Assembly (NCBI GenBank): GCA_022494885.1
Contig: JAGVSM010003771.1
Location: forward strand, 186,001 to 250,000
DNA length: 64,000 bases
Source of the DNA: Micrasema longulum
Lineage: Eukaryota; Arthropoda; Insecta; Trichoptera; Brachycentridae
Direction: 5' to 3'
Within the stretch, counting starts at the first letter, position 1. The number at the start of each line of letters is the position of its first letter. The notes beneath the pieces are model-generated. The model had not been told where the DNA came from. It saw only the letters and a list, made by a program, of their open reading frames with translations, and searched no databases. A program made the translations under genes and the position numbers. Below are positions 1-10,820 of this stretch, piece by piece.

Positions 1-395
1 TTCGTAGACAAGGACTGGACTCAACTCCCCGGAGAGCTGTTAACATTAACATATTACAACAGAGACGAAGAACGTTTAAGAGAAGGCAATAAAGAAGTCT
101 AAGCATTTACAGGGCTTATGTTCTCTTATTGGCTGATTTAAGTGGCCACTTTACACACTTTGTATAACATTAATAAAGGTTTTAGCTTTTTAACTTCACA
201 AACATCAACAAATAAAATAATTGAAGGAATATAGATGCTTAAATATGGGCAGAATGGTAAATGTTACATAGTGTGTAAAGTGGCCACTTTAACCAGCCAA
301 TGACAGGTCATAAGCCCTGTAGATGCCTAGACTTTTATATTGCCTTCTCTTAAATGTTCTTCATCTCTGTTGTAATATTTTAAAGTGAAAGATGT
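1..395. mobile_element. M1 foldback element, copy 1
   Basis: Defining copy of the commonest repeat in the window (about 20 copies). A forward arm (1-165) and a reverse-complement arm (about 230-395) mirror each other. Arm order is: terminal GTAGACAAGG-type sequence, a GGGAGCTGTT block, ACAACAGAGAYGAAGAAC, a TACAGGGCTTATG block, CATTGGCTG, AAGTGGCCACTT, a TACACACTGTGTA-like palindrome, then an ATATTCCTTCAATT block. The terminal bases are cut off by the window edge. No coding capacity is seen, so this is probably a non-autonomous DNA element, but the superfamily is unknown. Confidence 0.75.
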
Positions 396-530
396 AGTAA
401 AAAAAAATACATAGTAAAAACAAATTAAAAAGTCATAAAGATCTTAAGAAAATAAATCAGTAAAAAACTAAAAATATGTTTTTTTTTAATATAGGAGTTA
501 CTTAATTATTTACCTTGCTTATAATAAACA

Positions 531-690
531 AGGCCCGTCAAACGCAACCCTGGTAGATGGATGAAAAAATGAATTATCCTTCAACTTTTTTTTCAATTCG
601 ATTGAAAATTTAAATATCTACGAATACGCGCAGTGCAAAGATCAATATTTTGCTGAAAACTGCACGTCAATCAGTTAAGCCATTTAAAAG
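531..690 (-). repeat. dispersed repeat E, degraded copy
   Basis: On the minus strand this reads a GATTKACGTGCRGTTTT-like block, a CGCGCGTATTAGTAG-like block and ACCAGGGTTGC. The order matches the copies at 40.4 and 43.4 kb. The family is unclassified, and the ACGTGC core is the best conserved part. Confidence 0.5.
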
Positions 691-1011
691 GAGTTTATGG
701 CATTACACGTACAGAACAATTATAAGTATAAAGGTTGAACAAACTTAACTTAAACAATTTTATAATTTATTTAAATGTACAAAAGATATAGTCATGGCAT
801 GATCTAGACAGACATGGAAAGTGTGTCATCTCAAGTCAGGAGTGATAAAACCGCTTGCTTTTTGAATGCTTACCTTTGTTGTAGAAACACATTGACAGTA
901 CTGTTTGGTGAGATTTTCTCAACTCTTCTGAGCATGATTAAACTTCTTAGATTTTCACGGCCGTTAAAGTGCACAATAAGTGTTTCTGGGTTATTATGCC
1001 GTGTGTCGTTC

Positions 1012-1066
1012 GTACTCTCTACCGACGTTTCGGATCGCGTTACAGCGTCCATCATCAGGGTTGATG
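1012..1066 (-). ncRNA. hammerhead ribozyme motif, family P1
   Basis: The minus strand contains CUGAUGA, then a stem II built on GGACGC/GCGAUCC, then GAAACGUC. Stem III would be the 4-nt palindrome ACGU after GAA, and cleavage would follow the C of GUC. ACC before the core pairs with GGU after it as stem I. This fits the minimal type-I hammerheads described from Penelope-like elements, where palindromic stem III suggests dimer action. One unpaired U lies between the core and stem II. Activity is inferred, not shown. Confidence 0.65.
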
Positions 1067-1207
1067 TTATTTGTGTATGAATATATGTTACGTTAGGTAC
1101 TTAGAATTTTTACCGTGTCGTAGTCGTTTTTGTGTGATGTTATGTATTTGGGACTTGTACCGTGTCGTAGTCATTTAGATTAATGACACATATTCATACA
1201 CAAATAA

Positions 1208-1262
1208 CATCAACCCTGATGATGGACGCTGTAACGCAATCCGAAACGTCGGTAGAGAGTAC
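1208..1262 (+). ncRNA. hammerhead ribozyme motif, family P1, mirror copy
   Basis: Nearly identical to the motif at 1012-1066 but on the other strand. CUGAUGA is at 1216-1222 and GAAACGUC at 1243-1250. Stem II differs by one base (GCAAUCC in place of GCGAUCC). Stem I ACC/GGU is retained. Confidence 0.65.
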
Positions 1263-1784
1263 GAACGACACACGGCATAATAACCCAGAAACACTTATTG
1301 TGCTCTTCTGAGCATCCTTAGCAGAGGGGAAAATAATCTTATCTGAGAGAGCTCGTCAAACCTCTATCACAACATGGAGTATCTCTTCGTTCTATTGACG
1401 AGAGAACCCTTTTAATACCCATTTACCGCTCTAATTTATTTACCCTTTTTTTACAGTAGTAGTTGTTCAATTACGGAATTATCTACCCACTAATGTTAGA
1501 GACGCTCGTTCTCTATTTTCATTTTAATCGAGATTGAAATGTCATTATCTAAATGTTTGAGTTGTTTCTTTCTCCTTCTTCTTTCCTTCACATCCTCTTT
1601 TCACTCTTCATAGTATGACGTAGACATTTAGTTGATTTTTATTTCAAATTTAATTTACAACAAATTACCTAGAATATGGCCAAGTACTCGTAATTATCTT
1701 AAATTGAACGGCTTGGGTAGGTATGAAGAAATTGCCTCAAGGCAATCAATTATATGCTTTTATATGTACATAAATTATACATGT

Positions 1785-1850
1785 ATCATCATTATTCCCC
1801 TTTCGCACCTAATGGTGCATAGAGCACTACATAGGTACACCGATTGCGGC
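1785..1850 (+). repeat. short dispersed repeat G
   Basis: Contains a GGTGCATAGAGCACTAC core preceded by CCCCTTT. Related sequence recurs at 2520-2560 (+), 19490-19545 (-) and 58450-58505 (-). Nature unknown. Confidence 0.3.
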
Positions 1851-2204
1851 GTATCTTAATCATTTTTTTGTAATATGAAGGATGATCAGTCTTACGCTTT
1901 TTAAAAACAAATGAGGTGTCTTCACAATAATAATTTCTCCGAATTTGCAAATCACCTAATCAATTAAAATCATGATTTTAATAAAAATTCAGGAATTCTT
2001 ACACACAAATAAAAAAGGGTTAAAAGTAAATAATATGGAAATATTAGGAAAGCTTTAAAAAAGAATGTTCATTTGATCAATAACCAAACAACCTTCCAAT
2101 ATAGTCCGTAATTCGATGTTCCACTGTGATGGTCACCCTAAACTTACTAAGCTCAGCCCCTCCCCCCATCCCCTCCACATTTTAAAAATTATTTCACAAA
2201 CAAC

Positions 2205-2475
2205 AGTTTTCATAATTTTATCAGTGCATGTTTGTCCTAATCAGTGCATGTGCTTATTAAAAAGCATGTCGTGTTGGTTTCATATTTTTGTGCAACAATT
2301 ATAGTGAAAGTGTATAGTGAGTTTTGCATGTTGATTTAATTGGTATCCTGACAAAGAGACGGGTACGTCTCAAAACCGGTAGACAAAGAAAAGTCGGTAA
2401 GTGATTATGTACAAATTTTTAACAATATTTAGTCAAATGGTCCACAAAGTTAATACTTTAAATATTAATAATATG
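2205..2475 (+). mobile_element. Penelope pLTR fragment, family P2
   Basis: About 270 bp aligning throughout with the reverse strand of 20845-21110: GCATGTTTGTCCTA, a CATGTCGTGTTGGTTT block, TTTTGTGCAACAA, the hammerhead motif, then CACAAAGTTAATRCTTTAAAT. No ORF of its own. It looks like a solo pLTR piece. Confidence 0.6.
2344..2386 (+). ncRNA. hammerhead motif, family P2, mutated core
   Basis: The core is CUGACAA (G8 changed to A). Stem II GAGACG/CGUCUC with a GGUA loop is intact. The downstream core reads AAA instead of GAA, followed by palindromic ACCGGU and then A. Two core changes predict no activity. Confidence 0.5.
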
Positions 2476-2519
2476 CCAAATAAATAATTGAAAATTATTT
2501 TAACTATCCTAATTTTTTT

Positions 2520-2562
2520 TATGGCACCGAGCGGTGTGCATATAGCACTGCATTGGCACCCG
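2520..2562 (+). repeat. short dispersed repeat G, second copy
   Basis: Carries GGTGTGCATATAGCACTGC, related to 1785-1850. AT-rich sequence with no recognisable gene fills 2563-3200. Confidence 0.25.
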
Positions 2563-3204
2563 ATTTAATCTGAATATTTAAATCAAATACTGATTCGTGT
2601 TCACTAACTTCGTTTTTATTATGTTTTTGAGAACAAAATGTTTGAAAATGCCCTTGCAAGGTGAAACAATAACCAATTTATTTGTATAAAAAAAGATAAA
2701 AAAATAAAGGAAATTACCAGATTTTAATGTGCGTTTGATTTTATTATGAAAATGAATTAATTGTAAAATATTTTGTTAAAAATGAAAGCAGATTGTACAC
2801 AAAAAATACATGAATCTATTAGGTATGTAATTATATTAATCAACAATATAAAATTAAAAATCATTTTAATTCAGTTGAACAAAACAGTACTTTGAATAAA
2901 AGACGCCTTTGAACAATATTTGTTCAACATTCTTCAAAATAATATGAGGAAAAGCTTTGTGTACTGCATCCGCGTGTAAACCTTCTTATTCTCATTGTTT
3001 TGATAATATTTCATATTCAGAGTTCGTCTCTACGAAAAATAAGTCTCTACTTTTGACTTTAAAATCTTCTTTAAAAATCTTTTGTTTTCTGATTGTCAAA
3101 CTGTTTCACATACTTGAATCCCTACAGAAACGGAATATTTAAAAGTTTTTCATCAGAGATGAAGAGCTGTCAGCATATGGAATTTAAAGTATCAGCAATA
3201 AATC

Positions 3205-3393
3205 GGGTTGTGGTCCTGTGGCTAGTGTCTCGGACTCACGGACCAAAGGTCCGTGGTTCGAATCCCACTCTACCTCAACTCGATTCTATTTTCTAATAGT
3301 GAGTTATTTACAACTCGTTGAAAATGGTCCTCAAAAAAAAATATTTGGGTAAATCATAATAACGCAAATATTTCTTTAAAAAAAAAAAAAAAA
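3205..3393 (+). mobile_element. tRNA-derived SINE-A, near full length
   Basis: The head carries an A-box-like TGGCTAGTGTC and a B box GGTTCGAATCC, so it could be transcribed by RNA polymerase III. The body follows (CCCACTCTACC, AATAGTGAGTTATTTACAAC, GTTGAAAATGG), ending in a run of A. It matches copies at 21.8, 42.6, 48.2 and 56.4 kb. The acceptor ends do not pair properly, so it is not a functional tRNA gene. Confidence 0.75.
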
Positions 3394-3400
3394 TTTGATC

Positions 3401-3930
3401 GAAATTTCCTGCAACAGAGAGGGAAAACATTTTTTAAAGGAATAGGAAAGTCTGTGACCTGTCATTGGCTGGTTCAAGTTGCTACTTTACACACTGCAAT
3501 ATTCACCATTTTCCTTATAATTAAACATGAACATTTCCTCAACTCTTCCATCTGTTGACTTTAGTACCACAAAAGGCCAAGAAGCCCAATTACAGTGGTG
3601 AATTACATTACAGAACATCCCGGCTTGAGAAAAATCACATCAGATTTTTATGTTCTCACAAGGAATCGAACCCGGAACCTTCCGTGTGTGAGTCAAGCAT
3701 CTTAACCACTCCACCACGGAGGCCTCCGGAGGAGGAGTGAAGTAAAAAATCCGAAGTTTTGTGAGGTAAACGAGCTGAAACTATGATCAAGTGAATGAGA
3801 TTTATTTGGCCGTATCCAATTTTTATACAATTTTAAAATTTTAATAATTTTTTAACATAGGCAGAATGGTGAATGTTACACATTGTGTAAGAGGCCGCTT
3901 AAACCAGATGATGAAAGCTCAAAAATCTTG
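3401..3930. mobile_element. M1 foldback element, split by SINE-B
   Basis: Forward M1 half (CAACAGAGAGGGAAAACAT to TCTTCCATCTGTTGACTTT) and reverse half (GGCAGAATGGTGAATGTTAC, then a GTGTAAGAGGCCGCTTAAACC-like part ending near 3910) are separated by the SINE-B insertion at 3567-3726. Confidence 0.6.
3567..3726 (-). mobile_element. tRNA-derived SINE-B
   Basis: The minus strand begins GGCCTCCGTGGTGGAGTGG and has the B box GGTTCGATTCC, followed by a TGATTTTTCTCAAGCC-like block and a CACTGTAATTGGGC tail. It matches 30.1, 43.6 and 55.5 kb. It lies inside M1 and so is younger than that M1 copy. Confidence 0.7.
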
Positions 3931-4200
3931 CGTTTGGGGACTCTGCGGACCGGCAGAAAATGGTGATTTGAAAATGCCGTAGTTGACAAAACACCCCAAA
4001 TACTAAAAAAGCCTATAAATTAAATTATGAAGGTGTCGTACATTAAAAGAGCTTTGAAAAATAATATATCCCTTCTAAATAATTAAATATTATATCAATA
4101 AAGCTCAACTTTTTTATTAAAAATTAGCCAATCCTGTAACTTTTATACTCCTAGCCCCTTCCCACCTTCCCACATATTCTCCAATATACCATTCAAAACT

Positions 4201-4390
4201 ATTAACCTAATTTTAGTGCATGTTCGGACACGGCGGTGATTGCATCCTCTTATAACTCTGAATGTAATGTATGTATTTTTTCGTAAATACTATGAACACT
4301 ATGGTGATAATAAAGTTGAAAGTTTTTTAAGTATTCGCATGTCAGTGTGGATGAGCGTCCTGAGAAAGAGACATGTACGTTAGGGTGGGC
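4201..4390 (+). mobile_element. degraded Penelope P2 fragment
   Basis: Contains TTTTAGTGCATGTTCGGACA (related to the minus strand of 19.0 kb) and, near 4358, a broken hammerhead start GTCCTGAGAAAGAGAC. The 3' half of the motif is missing. Confidence 0.35.
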
Positions 4391-4990
4391 CGATATTTTT
4401 TTCTTCCGAATTTTGAAATTGAAAGGAAGAGGGTCTAATAAGTTGCCTTTTGGATTACTCGGAATGCAAAAAATATTTAAAAAAATGTTTTATACTACTT
4501 TTGGCTCTCAACCAGAGCTTAGAGTTTTCGAAAAAGTTGATTTTTTGCGCTTAACTGGCTGTCATTTTGTATTTAAGTAAGAAAATTGGGCCAATTAAAT
4601 TCTCTAATGTGCATTTAACATTATTTAACAATCATTTTAAGGCGTGAGTTGCACTTTGTTTTATAATAAATGAGGAGCATTGTCTTAATGAGCCATTGTT
4701 TTCGTCAATATTAGCCAGGTGCTCAACGGAATCAGTTCCGTGGAGTGTAAACTTTTTGCATTTCGGTAGTTTTAAAACATGTTCAAATTAGCAATGTGAT
4801 TAAGTTATATCTTTACTAATAAAAAATAATTGTATCAATATAGGTAATAAACAAAATGTTCAGACAGTGATAAACTTCAAACCTCGGTTGAGGGCCAAAA
4901 GTAGTAAGGAATATTTTTTAAAATAATTTTTACGTTCAATGTGATGCAAAATGCAACTTTTTAGACCCCCTTTACTTTGATGTCTAAAAA
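4390..4990. repeat. inverted-repeat element K
   Basis: 4425-4545 and the reverse complement of 4855-4985 share AAGTTGCMTTTTG, an AAAAAATRTT run and TACTACTTTTGGCYCTCAAC. This is about 120-bp arms around a roughly 310-bp AT-rich centre. No ORF. Probably a foldback or MITE remnant of unknown superfamily. Confidence 0.45.
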
Positions 4991-5490
4991 AATACTAATA
5001 TTTACTAATAGTTAAAATGCTTGACCACAAATTATAATGGTTTAAATATAAAAAATAATCCATAATTCATTTTTTAAAATCAAATTTACAACTTAAAAAA
5101 CCAATACACGTTTAATAATAAAAAGTAATTATACAAATATTTTACTCAAGATATATTTAGTATTTTGGTTCACGCTACATTTAAAGGTTAATTGAGTTTT
5201 TTTCGACTTAAACAACGATTAAATTCAAACGTTTGCATGTATAATTCTTATTGTTGTAATATTTACACGTCACAAGCTAAACTTCAACAATTAACAATTA
5301 TATATAGCTGTCACATGTATGATAAATGAGAAAAGAGACGTTAAACTTGCAATAGCAAAAAGTACTTATTTTCATATTTATTTTTAAGGCTTTACGCAAC
5401 AGAAAAAAAACCCGAAGGCTTAATATTACCTTAGAACATTTTTCTGACGAATTCCTAATAGATCACGTGGAAACATTTTTCTTATTTTAT
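4991..5490. other. AT-rich, nothing recognised
   Basis: I see no ORF, repeat match or RNA gene here. Confidence 0.4.
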
Positions 5491-5552
5491 TTCAATCACA
5501 GTGGTAAATTACAGCACAGAACACCCGGGCTTTAGAAAAATCACAAATAGTT
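5491..5552 (-). mobile_element. SINE-B 3' fragment
   Basis: The minus strand has GATTTTTCTAAAGCCCGGG, TTCTGTGCTGTAATTT and CCACTGTG, the body of SINE-B without its tRNA head. Confidence 0.5.
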
Positions 5553-6540
5553 AGCGTATTTTTAACTGACAAAAGTTTTTGTGCACAATGTTATTTGAAT
5601 ATTATTTATTGTTTCAGCATTTACTTTGTGGAAAAACATTTTGAATTTAATTCAAATAAAACACTTCGTAAATTCACCACACAAATTCTTGTGTAATTTA
5701 CCACAAAAAAAATTTCTACATCAGTTTTTGTTTCTGATGTAAAAAAAAATGTTCATCATTCATTTTCTATAAATATAATATATATAAATATATATATACT
5801 CATATAATATATATTCCTTACTTATTATTTTTTTTACGTTAGTAAAAAAAATGTCTATCACTTTATTTTATAATATTCATTATTTTTTAAAAGTATTTTT
5901 ACAACGCATCTCTCTGGAATTTTTTTTTGGATTTTCATAAATTATTTCTGTATTTTAAAAAATGTAAAAAGTCCTGTGACCGTTCAAATAAATAAATATT
6001 TCTGAACTTCAATCTGAAGCGTAAGACTACTTCAATACGTGTATTTTGCACCACTAGGCGCAGATGATGGTGATATTATTTGTCTTATGTAAAAATTCTG
6101 TTTTATGTGAACAAACCATAAAAAAACCAGTAAATATTTATTGGAAAAAAGTAGAACTAAGATGAACCTTATTTTATTTTTAAAATACTTAATTCTATTA
6201 TTGATGTCCCATCTATGTTGTAATCAATCTGTTTCCATGTTCCCAACCGTGTCACCAGAATTCAAAATCTGCTTTTTATCAAATCTTCTAAGAGCAACTT
6301 TTGTTTTTATGCCCCAATGTCCAGAATGTGTAGGTTAGTCAGTTTGTCACACTTCGTCTTTCGGCTTTTTGTAGATCTCTTTGCCAACAAAACATTGTAG
6401 GACGAAGATGGATTGGCATACTTTAGCTCAAAGTCTTATATGTTGATCGTGTTTATGAATATATTGTATACCATTACTTTATTGCCCTTATTTGTATTAT
6501 CTGCATAGTTTTGTGTTGTTTTTGTTCAGTTTCTTGTACC
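5553..6540. other. AT-rich, nothing recognised
   Basis: Includes a TA-rich low-complexity patch near 5765-5815. A 65-codon frame at 6141-6338 has no recognisable domain and I do not call it a gene. Confidence 0.35.
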
Positions 6541-6544
6541 TATG

Positions 6545-7150
6545 TTACTTTATATTACTGTTGTTATCATTGAGATGTAATATGAATAGATAACACTCCA
6601 TACAAATCCGAGCAAAAAAGTCGTCCTCAAAAGAAAGAGAATGATCAGTGGAAGAAGCAAGTGTCACGTCATATCACGTCAACTTTGGCAAGCAAAACAC
6701 GTAGTACAGTAAAAAGGACGGACTGCTTAAATCGGTCTACTTTAAGTTCTATTAAGAATCTCGCTCTCTTCCGTATATACGTCAAGTTTGTTGGTCGTTT
6801 TATAATACGCCCAAATAACTGAGGAGGACAGAGACAGGAGAAAACTCTCGAATTGGTAACATATTAATAAGACGTTTTTTGACATTAAAATAGCTATTTT
6901 AAACCAGTATTGATTTAAATAGGAACATTACATACAGGTGAAAGGTTGTACCATCGCTGTTTCAGATCGATTTGTGCAGTATCTTGGCGTACATATAGGC
7001 GTTCTAGTAATTGCGACGAGACAAAAGTAGCCGGGGACTGCTCGCAACAGACTAAAGTCTGTTCTATCGAACATATGCCAATTGGCCGCAGGTTGAGGGA
7101 CCATTTTCAAACGCTCATGTTTACTCTAGTTATATACCGCAAAGAGTGTA
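6545..7150 (-). repeat. dispersed repeat N, copy 1
   Basis: About 580 bp whose minus strand matches 28920-29500 along its length: CCCTCAACCTGCGGCCAATT, CCTATATGTACGC, AAGATACTGCACAA, AAATAGCTATTTTAA, AAAAAACGTCTTATT, TGCTCGGATTTGTATGG. Small frames on both strands show no known domain. At 28.9 kb the same sequence lies within the bounds of a mariner element. Confidence 0.5.
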
Positions 7151-9415
7151 ATAGGGAAAAATCACGTACTACGAAACAATATAAAAATATATTAAAATCG
7201 TTTAAAAGATAATTTATTATTTTTTTCAAAATGAATATGAATATTGTGGAAAAATGTTTTCATATATTAATTTAAAAATAAAATTTAAAAAATAACTTAT
7301 ATGGTTTGGAACAAAGTTAAAAATGAACATAATTCGTGACGTAGTAGGGGCGTGGCCAATGCAATGACCATTTTTGCGTAAATTAAAAAAAAATTTTTCC
7401 TACTAATAAGTGCCATTTTTTTTTCTGGGCAGTATTTCAAAACCCTTTATTACTTTCAAAATTTAAAAAAAGTTATATTTGACGTGAGTTAATACAACAA
7501 TTAGCATATTTATATGGAGAAGTTTTTGTTTATATTCTAATAAAAGAACATCAAAATAATTTTAGAATTGCATAAAATTTAATTCCGTAGTTCATGGTCG
7601 CAATTCTTATTCATAATTTATCGTTATCCACGTGTTCCTTCCAAAATAAAGATAACGTTATTTTCTCCCTAGAACGAACAGTTATAAATTTTCCATTAAT
7701 TTTTGGCTGCCTCCCAACATGTAAAGCAGACATTGAAAAATTAATATATTGGGATATTCGACGCGTCATTTTTTAGCCAGAATAATATTATTCGAAGTGA
7801 TCTGCGGTTAAATAAAAATCATTCTGATATGAGTTCCCACATCCGCCATTTTGTTGATATGCATAGGCACGTGCGGACGCAACAACTGAGTTAAGAGATA
7901 TCTTGTCACAAATAAATTATTATTATTTAATAATTGTGGTCTTGTTAAAACCTGCAGTACGCTAATCCGAAAAACTAATTGGTACCTTAAATAAACCTTT
8001 CCAAGCAACTGACGGGTGGCTCCACTTTTATGGAGAGGTTCATATTATGTTGAGACCACAAAAAAGTACATAATTACTATTGTAATATTCCGTATTTTGT
8101 TGTTAGTAAAAAATCTTGTATTTTAAATTTTAAAAATATATAAATGTGCAATAAGATTGATTGATATTTGGTAAAAATTGACTCCTGGGGATAAATTTGC
8201 GTAGACCTGTAATTCGTTTATTTGTGTTAAATTAAAACTCCGTTTCAAATTTTAATATTATAATTATGATAGCGAATAAATTCTTTCTTTTTTCAATAAT
8301 TTTGTTGTTTGATTATGATGCTGGTTTTTCGTTAATATTTTTAAATAATCGCAGAAAAAAAACACATTTTTACATTGCAATTTCCTGACGCAAAGTGTTA
8401 CTAATTGGTACCATATTTTATTTATATACATCGGCGTTGTGCCGGTAATATCTTCAAAGTGACGTTTAAAAATTTTCTAAGGAGACAATTTAAAAAATGT
8501 ATCTTTTAATGATGGATGTTATTTTAAAACACATTTTTACTGGTGAATAAAAGTAAAAATAGGTCGTTTTATTTTGAGAAAATATTTGACTATATTATTT
8601 TGAAGAAAATCGCTTAATCTTTATGAGAAGTTAAAAATACTTTAGAAAAAAAAAAACACTTTACGACCTAATGGCGTTTTAAAAAAATCATTGAAATCAC
8701 ATAATTGTTTTAAAGTTATAAATAACATAGTTTAAATCAAAGTTCAAAAACTCTATGTTCAGGGATCATAGAGTTAATGTAACACGATTTTACAGCATTG
8801 AGACGGTCAAGGGAGACTTTTTATTACAGTCTTTTAAGTGTTAATGTAATTGTTGAAATGAAACTTAGTTCAAAAACATTATGGAAATTGTAGAAAAATC
8901 AAACTAGTTTAGTAAAATTCCATCAGTAAAACTGTTTTTTATGTCATAAAAATCTCTACTTTCATCAAAATTAGCTTAATTTGTCTTATTTTATTGAATG
9001 ATATATGTGTTATAATTATTAAATATTTTAAATAAATATTGCATTATATTGAGAACCCCGGATTATTAATAACACTTAGACAATGTTTCATATTTTTTTC
9101 ATTTAAAACACGAGATAGCCAAAACAATCTTTCTTTTTAGAATATTCCAGTACCAAAACTAATTTAGAATTCCTTGGAACTCTTAACAATACAATATTCA
9201 TTACCTTTGACTAATAACTGCTATTAACTAAACCAAATTTGTTATGGCGTTTGAAAAATGACTGTTACATTTGCTTAGCTTTGGGAAATGGAAAACTATT
9301 TGTGAAATATTCTAATTTGACAAATTAAAATAGTGTTTCTACAAGTACAAGTTCATATGCAAATGTAAATGTATTCTTAGACGACTTACGTATGCCATAA
9401 ACAGCTTTTTTTCAA
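7151..9415. other. AT-rich, nothing recognised
   Basis: 7800-8040 is less AT-rich (CACGTGCGG, ACTGACGGGTGGCTCCAC) but no LTR, ORF or internal repeat could be assigned. A small hairpin, AACTCTATG/CATAGAGTT, lies at about 8746-8776. Confidence 0.35.
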
Positions 9416-9419
9416 CATA

Positions 9420-9520
9420 ATGCAACAGAGATGAAGAATATTTTAGAGAAGGGATATACAAGTCTAGGCAACTACAGGGCGTATGACCTGTCATTGGCTG
9501 GTTTAAATGGCCACTTCAGT
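9420..9520 (+). mobile_element. M1 arm fragment
   Basis: Single forward arm: CAACAGAGATGAAGAATATT, a CTACAGGGCGTATGACC block, CATTGGCTGG, AATGGCCACTT. It breaks off after the GGCCACTT palindrome. Confidence 0.6.
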
Positions 9521-9699
9521 TTTTTTCCTACATTTAAACTTAAGCATACTGCGTGAAAAAACTCCCTCGAACCGCTGTGTGGTAACCTGAGGTTAGGAAA
9601 TAATCGCATAATAATCACTTTCTCTTTTCGTCCAGTTAAAATTAAATGTATGTTTGCTTAATAATCTAATTATTTTTTTTATTTTTATTGAAAAAAAAA

Positions 9700-9873
9700 G
9701 AGAACTACTTGAGTTTTTATTATTTACTCAAGTATTTAAATTTTCAGACCATTTCCTAAAAGTCATAAACAACTTGTCTTGGAAAAATGGGAATCGAGTT
9801 GTGGTAGAGTGGGATTTGAGCCTCGGACTTTTGGCCCGTGAGTTCACAATACTACCACGGGACCACAACCCGC
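9700..9873 (-). mobile_element. SINE-A, subfamily 2
   Basis: Minus-strand head TTGTGGTCCCGTGGTAGTAT and CCCACTCTACC. The diagnostic GTAGTATTGTGRACTCACGG and the tail block ACTTGAGTAAATAATA are shared with 33.1 kb but not with the main SINE-A copies. Confidence 0.6.
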
Positions 9874-9907
9874 TTCAAATTATATTACTCCTCTTTCTCT
9901 CAAATTA

Positions 9908-10345
9908 TTGTTTTATATTATATATTTGTCTCAGGGTACTCGAAACAAAAGGCACTGCAGATTGAATAAACACCTTGCCAGAATGAACCTTCCCGTAACT
10001 TCTAGATGTAGGTTCTGCAGTGCAGATGAAAAAACACTTATACACATTATTCTAAATAATAAAAGAAGCCTCATCTTCGAGGGACCGCTGGTTAAACCTG
10101 AGGATGTTAAAGAACCCGTCCCCTACCTAATAGACCGATACTTTACGGATCTGAGCTTGGAGAGGGAGATTTTGAAATATGAGACTCTCGTCTGAGCCTT
10201 CCACACGCCAGTCTCTTTATTTGGTCATGGAAGGCTAGAACTATTCATGGAGACCCGACAAATTGTCACAATAGATCTTCACAGGTCGCAGTGACGTCAG
10301 GAGACAAAAGCAAAGCACTGACCCTCATCTCTAAAAATAAGAATA
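9908..10345 (+). pseudogene. LINE C-terminal zinc-knuckle fragment (RNase H-bearing clade)
   Basis: A short frame (to 10195) reads RLNKHLARMNL followed by CRFCSADEKTLIHIILN. This resembles the C-terminal CxxC...H region that follows RNase H in I/R1/jockey-like LINEs (HLxxMGL, CRFCxxxxETxxHxLxxC). The last cysteine and everything upstream are missing. A 3'UTR-like stretch with CACAATAGATC and CAGGTCGCAGTGACG follows. Confidence 0.5.
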
Positions 10346-10820
10346 AGGATACTCGATACACACTTTTATTTTTGAAGATCCTGATTGACAAAACATATAA
10401 TTAAAAATTACATAAATATGCGCTATAATGTTTTTCTCTTGTGTTAAAGTTTACTAGAAGATTACACAAAAAGTCGTGGTATAATTCATAGTAGTTGCGA
10501 ATATAATAAAAAAGTGCGATTCGCAAAGCCGGTTACATTACATGAAGGGGGGGGGGGGTTTAAAAATTAATATAAGTGAACCTTTATCATGGAAATCAAT
10601 TAAATAGTCATGTACTTTTATTTTCATTTCCCGTTTTGAGATCAGTGCAGTGCATGTCGAAATAACTTAAACATTTTTATGTTTTTACTCTCTGGATTTT
10701 TTACTAGGTAACTTTTTTATATAAATTTAAAAACATCTTTAAAGTGTAATTAAATAACATAGTAAGGGAATTATTGGACACAGTCCAATGTATTCAAATA
10801 TGGTTCTACGTTCCTTCTGG
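10346..10820. other. AT-rich with a poly-G tract
   Basis: An 11-12 bp G run lies at about 10546-10558. No gene or repeat is recognised. Confidence 0.35.

Larger units (their letters stand above)
936..1302. mobile_element. Penelope-type insertion with two head-to-head hammerhead motifs and a target duplication
   Basis: A 367-bp insert flanked by the 13-bp direct repeat CTCTTCTGAGCAT (923-935 and 1303-1315). Internally it is an inverted repeat: 971-1084 and 1189-1302 are reverse complements of about 113 bp with few mismatches. Each arm carries one hammerhead-like motif. Head-to-head pLTR fragments and target duplications of roughly this size are known for Penelope-like elements. No RT remains. 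Confidence 0.65.
780..1780 (+). pseudogene. non-LTR retrotransposon NL1 C-terminal fragment, interrupted
   Basis: A 5'-truncated LINE 3' end. The part after 1316 translates, with frameshifts, to the end of a reverse-transcriptase ORF; the YLPTNVRDARSLFSF stretch near 1470-1530 matches the better copy at 54.7 kb (ARLWNNLPTNVRDA). The 3' UTR follows, with the NL1 hairpin ATTGCCTCAAGGCAAT near 1730. The reading frame is split by a Penelope-type insertion (936-1302). Stops and frameshifts make this a dead fragment. The 5' limit is uncertain. Confidence 0.55.

Noticed and set aside
814..1080. 88-codon frame as a gene
   Set aside because: It crosses the NL1/Penelope junction and reads antisense through the hammerhead arm; it is a chance frame.
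3205..3275. Functional tRNA gene
   Set aside because: A and B boxes are present but the acceptor ends do not pair, and the same head is followed by the same body and A tail in several copies, so it is a SINE.
3555..3740. 61-codon frame with KESNPEPSVCESS
   Set aside because: It is SINE-B read in antisense; such peptides are common SINE artefacts.
6928..7212. Overlapping 60- and 88-codon frames as genes
   Set aside because: Both lie in repeat N, and the second copy at 28.9 kb has stops in these frames; no domain is recognisable.
9654..9965. 103-codon frame as a gene
   Set aside because: Most of it is the antisense of a SINE-A copy.
10546..10558. G-quadruplex
   Set aside because: A single uninterrupted G run without further G tracts nearby does not make an intramolecular quadruplex.
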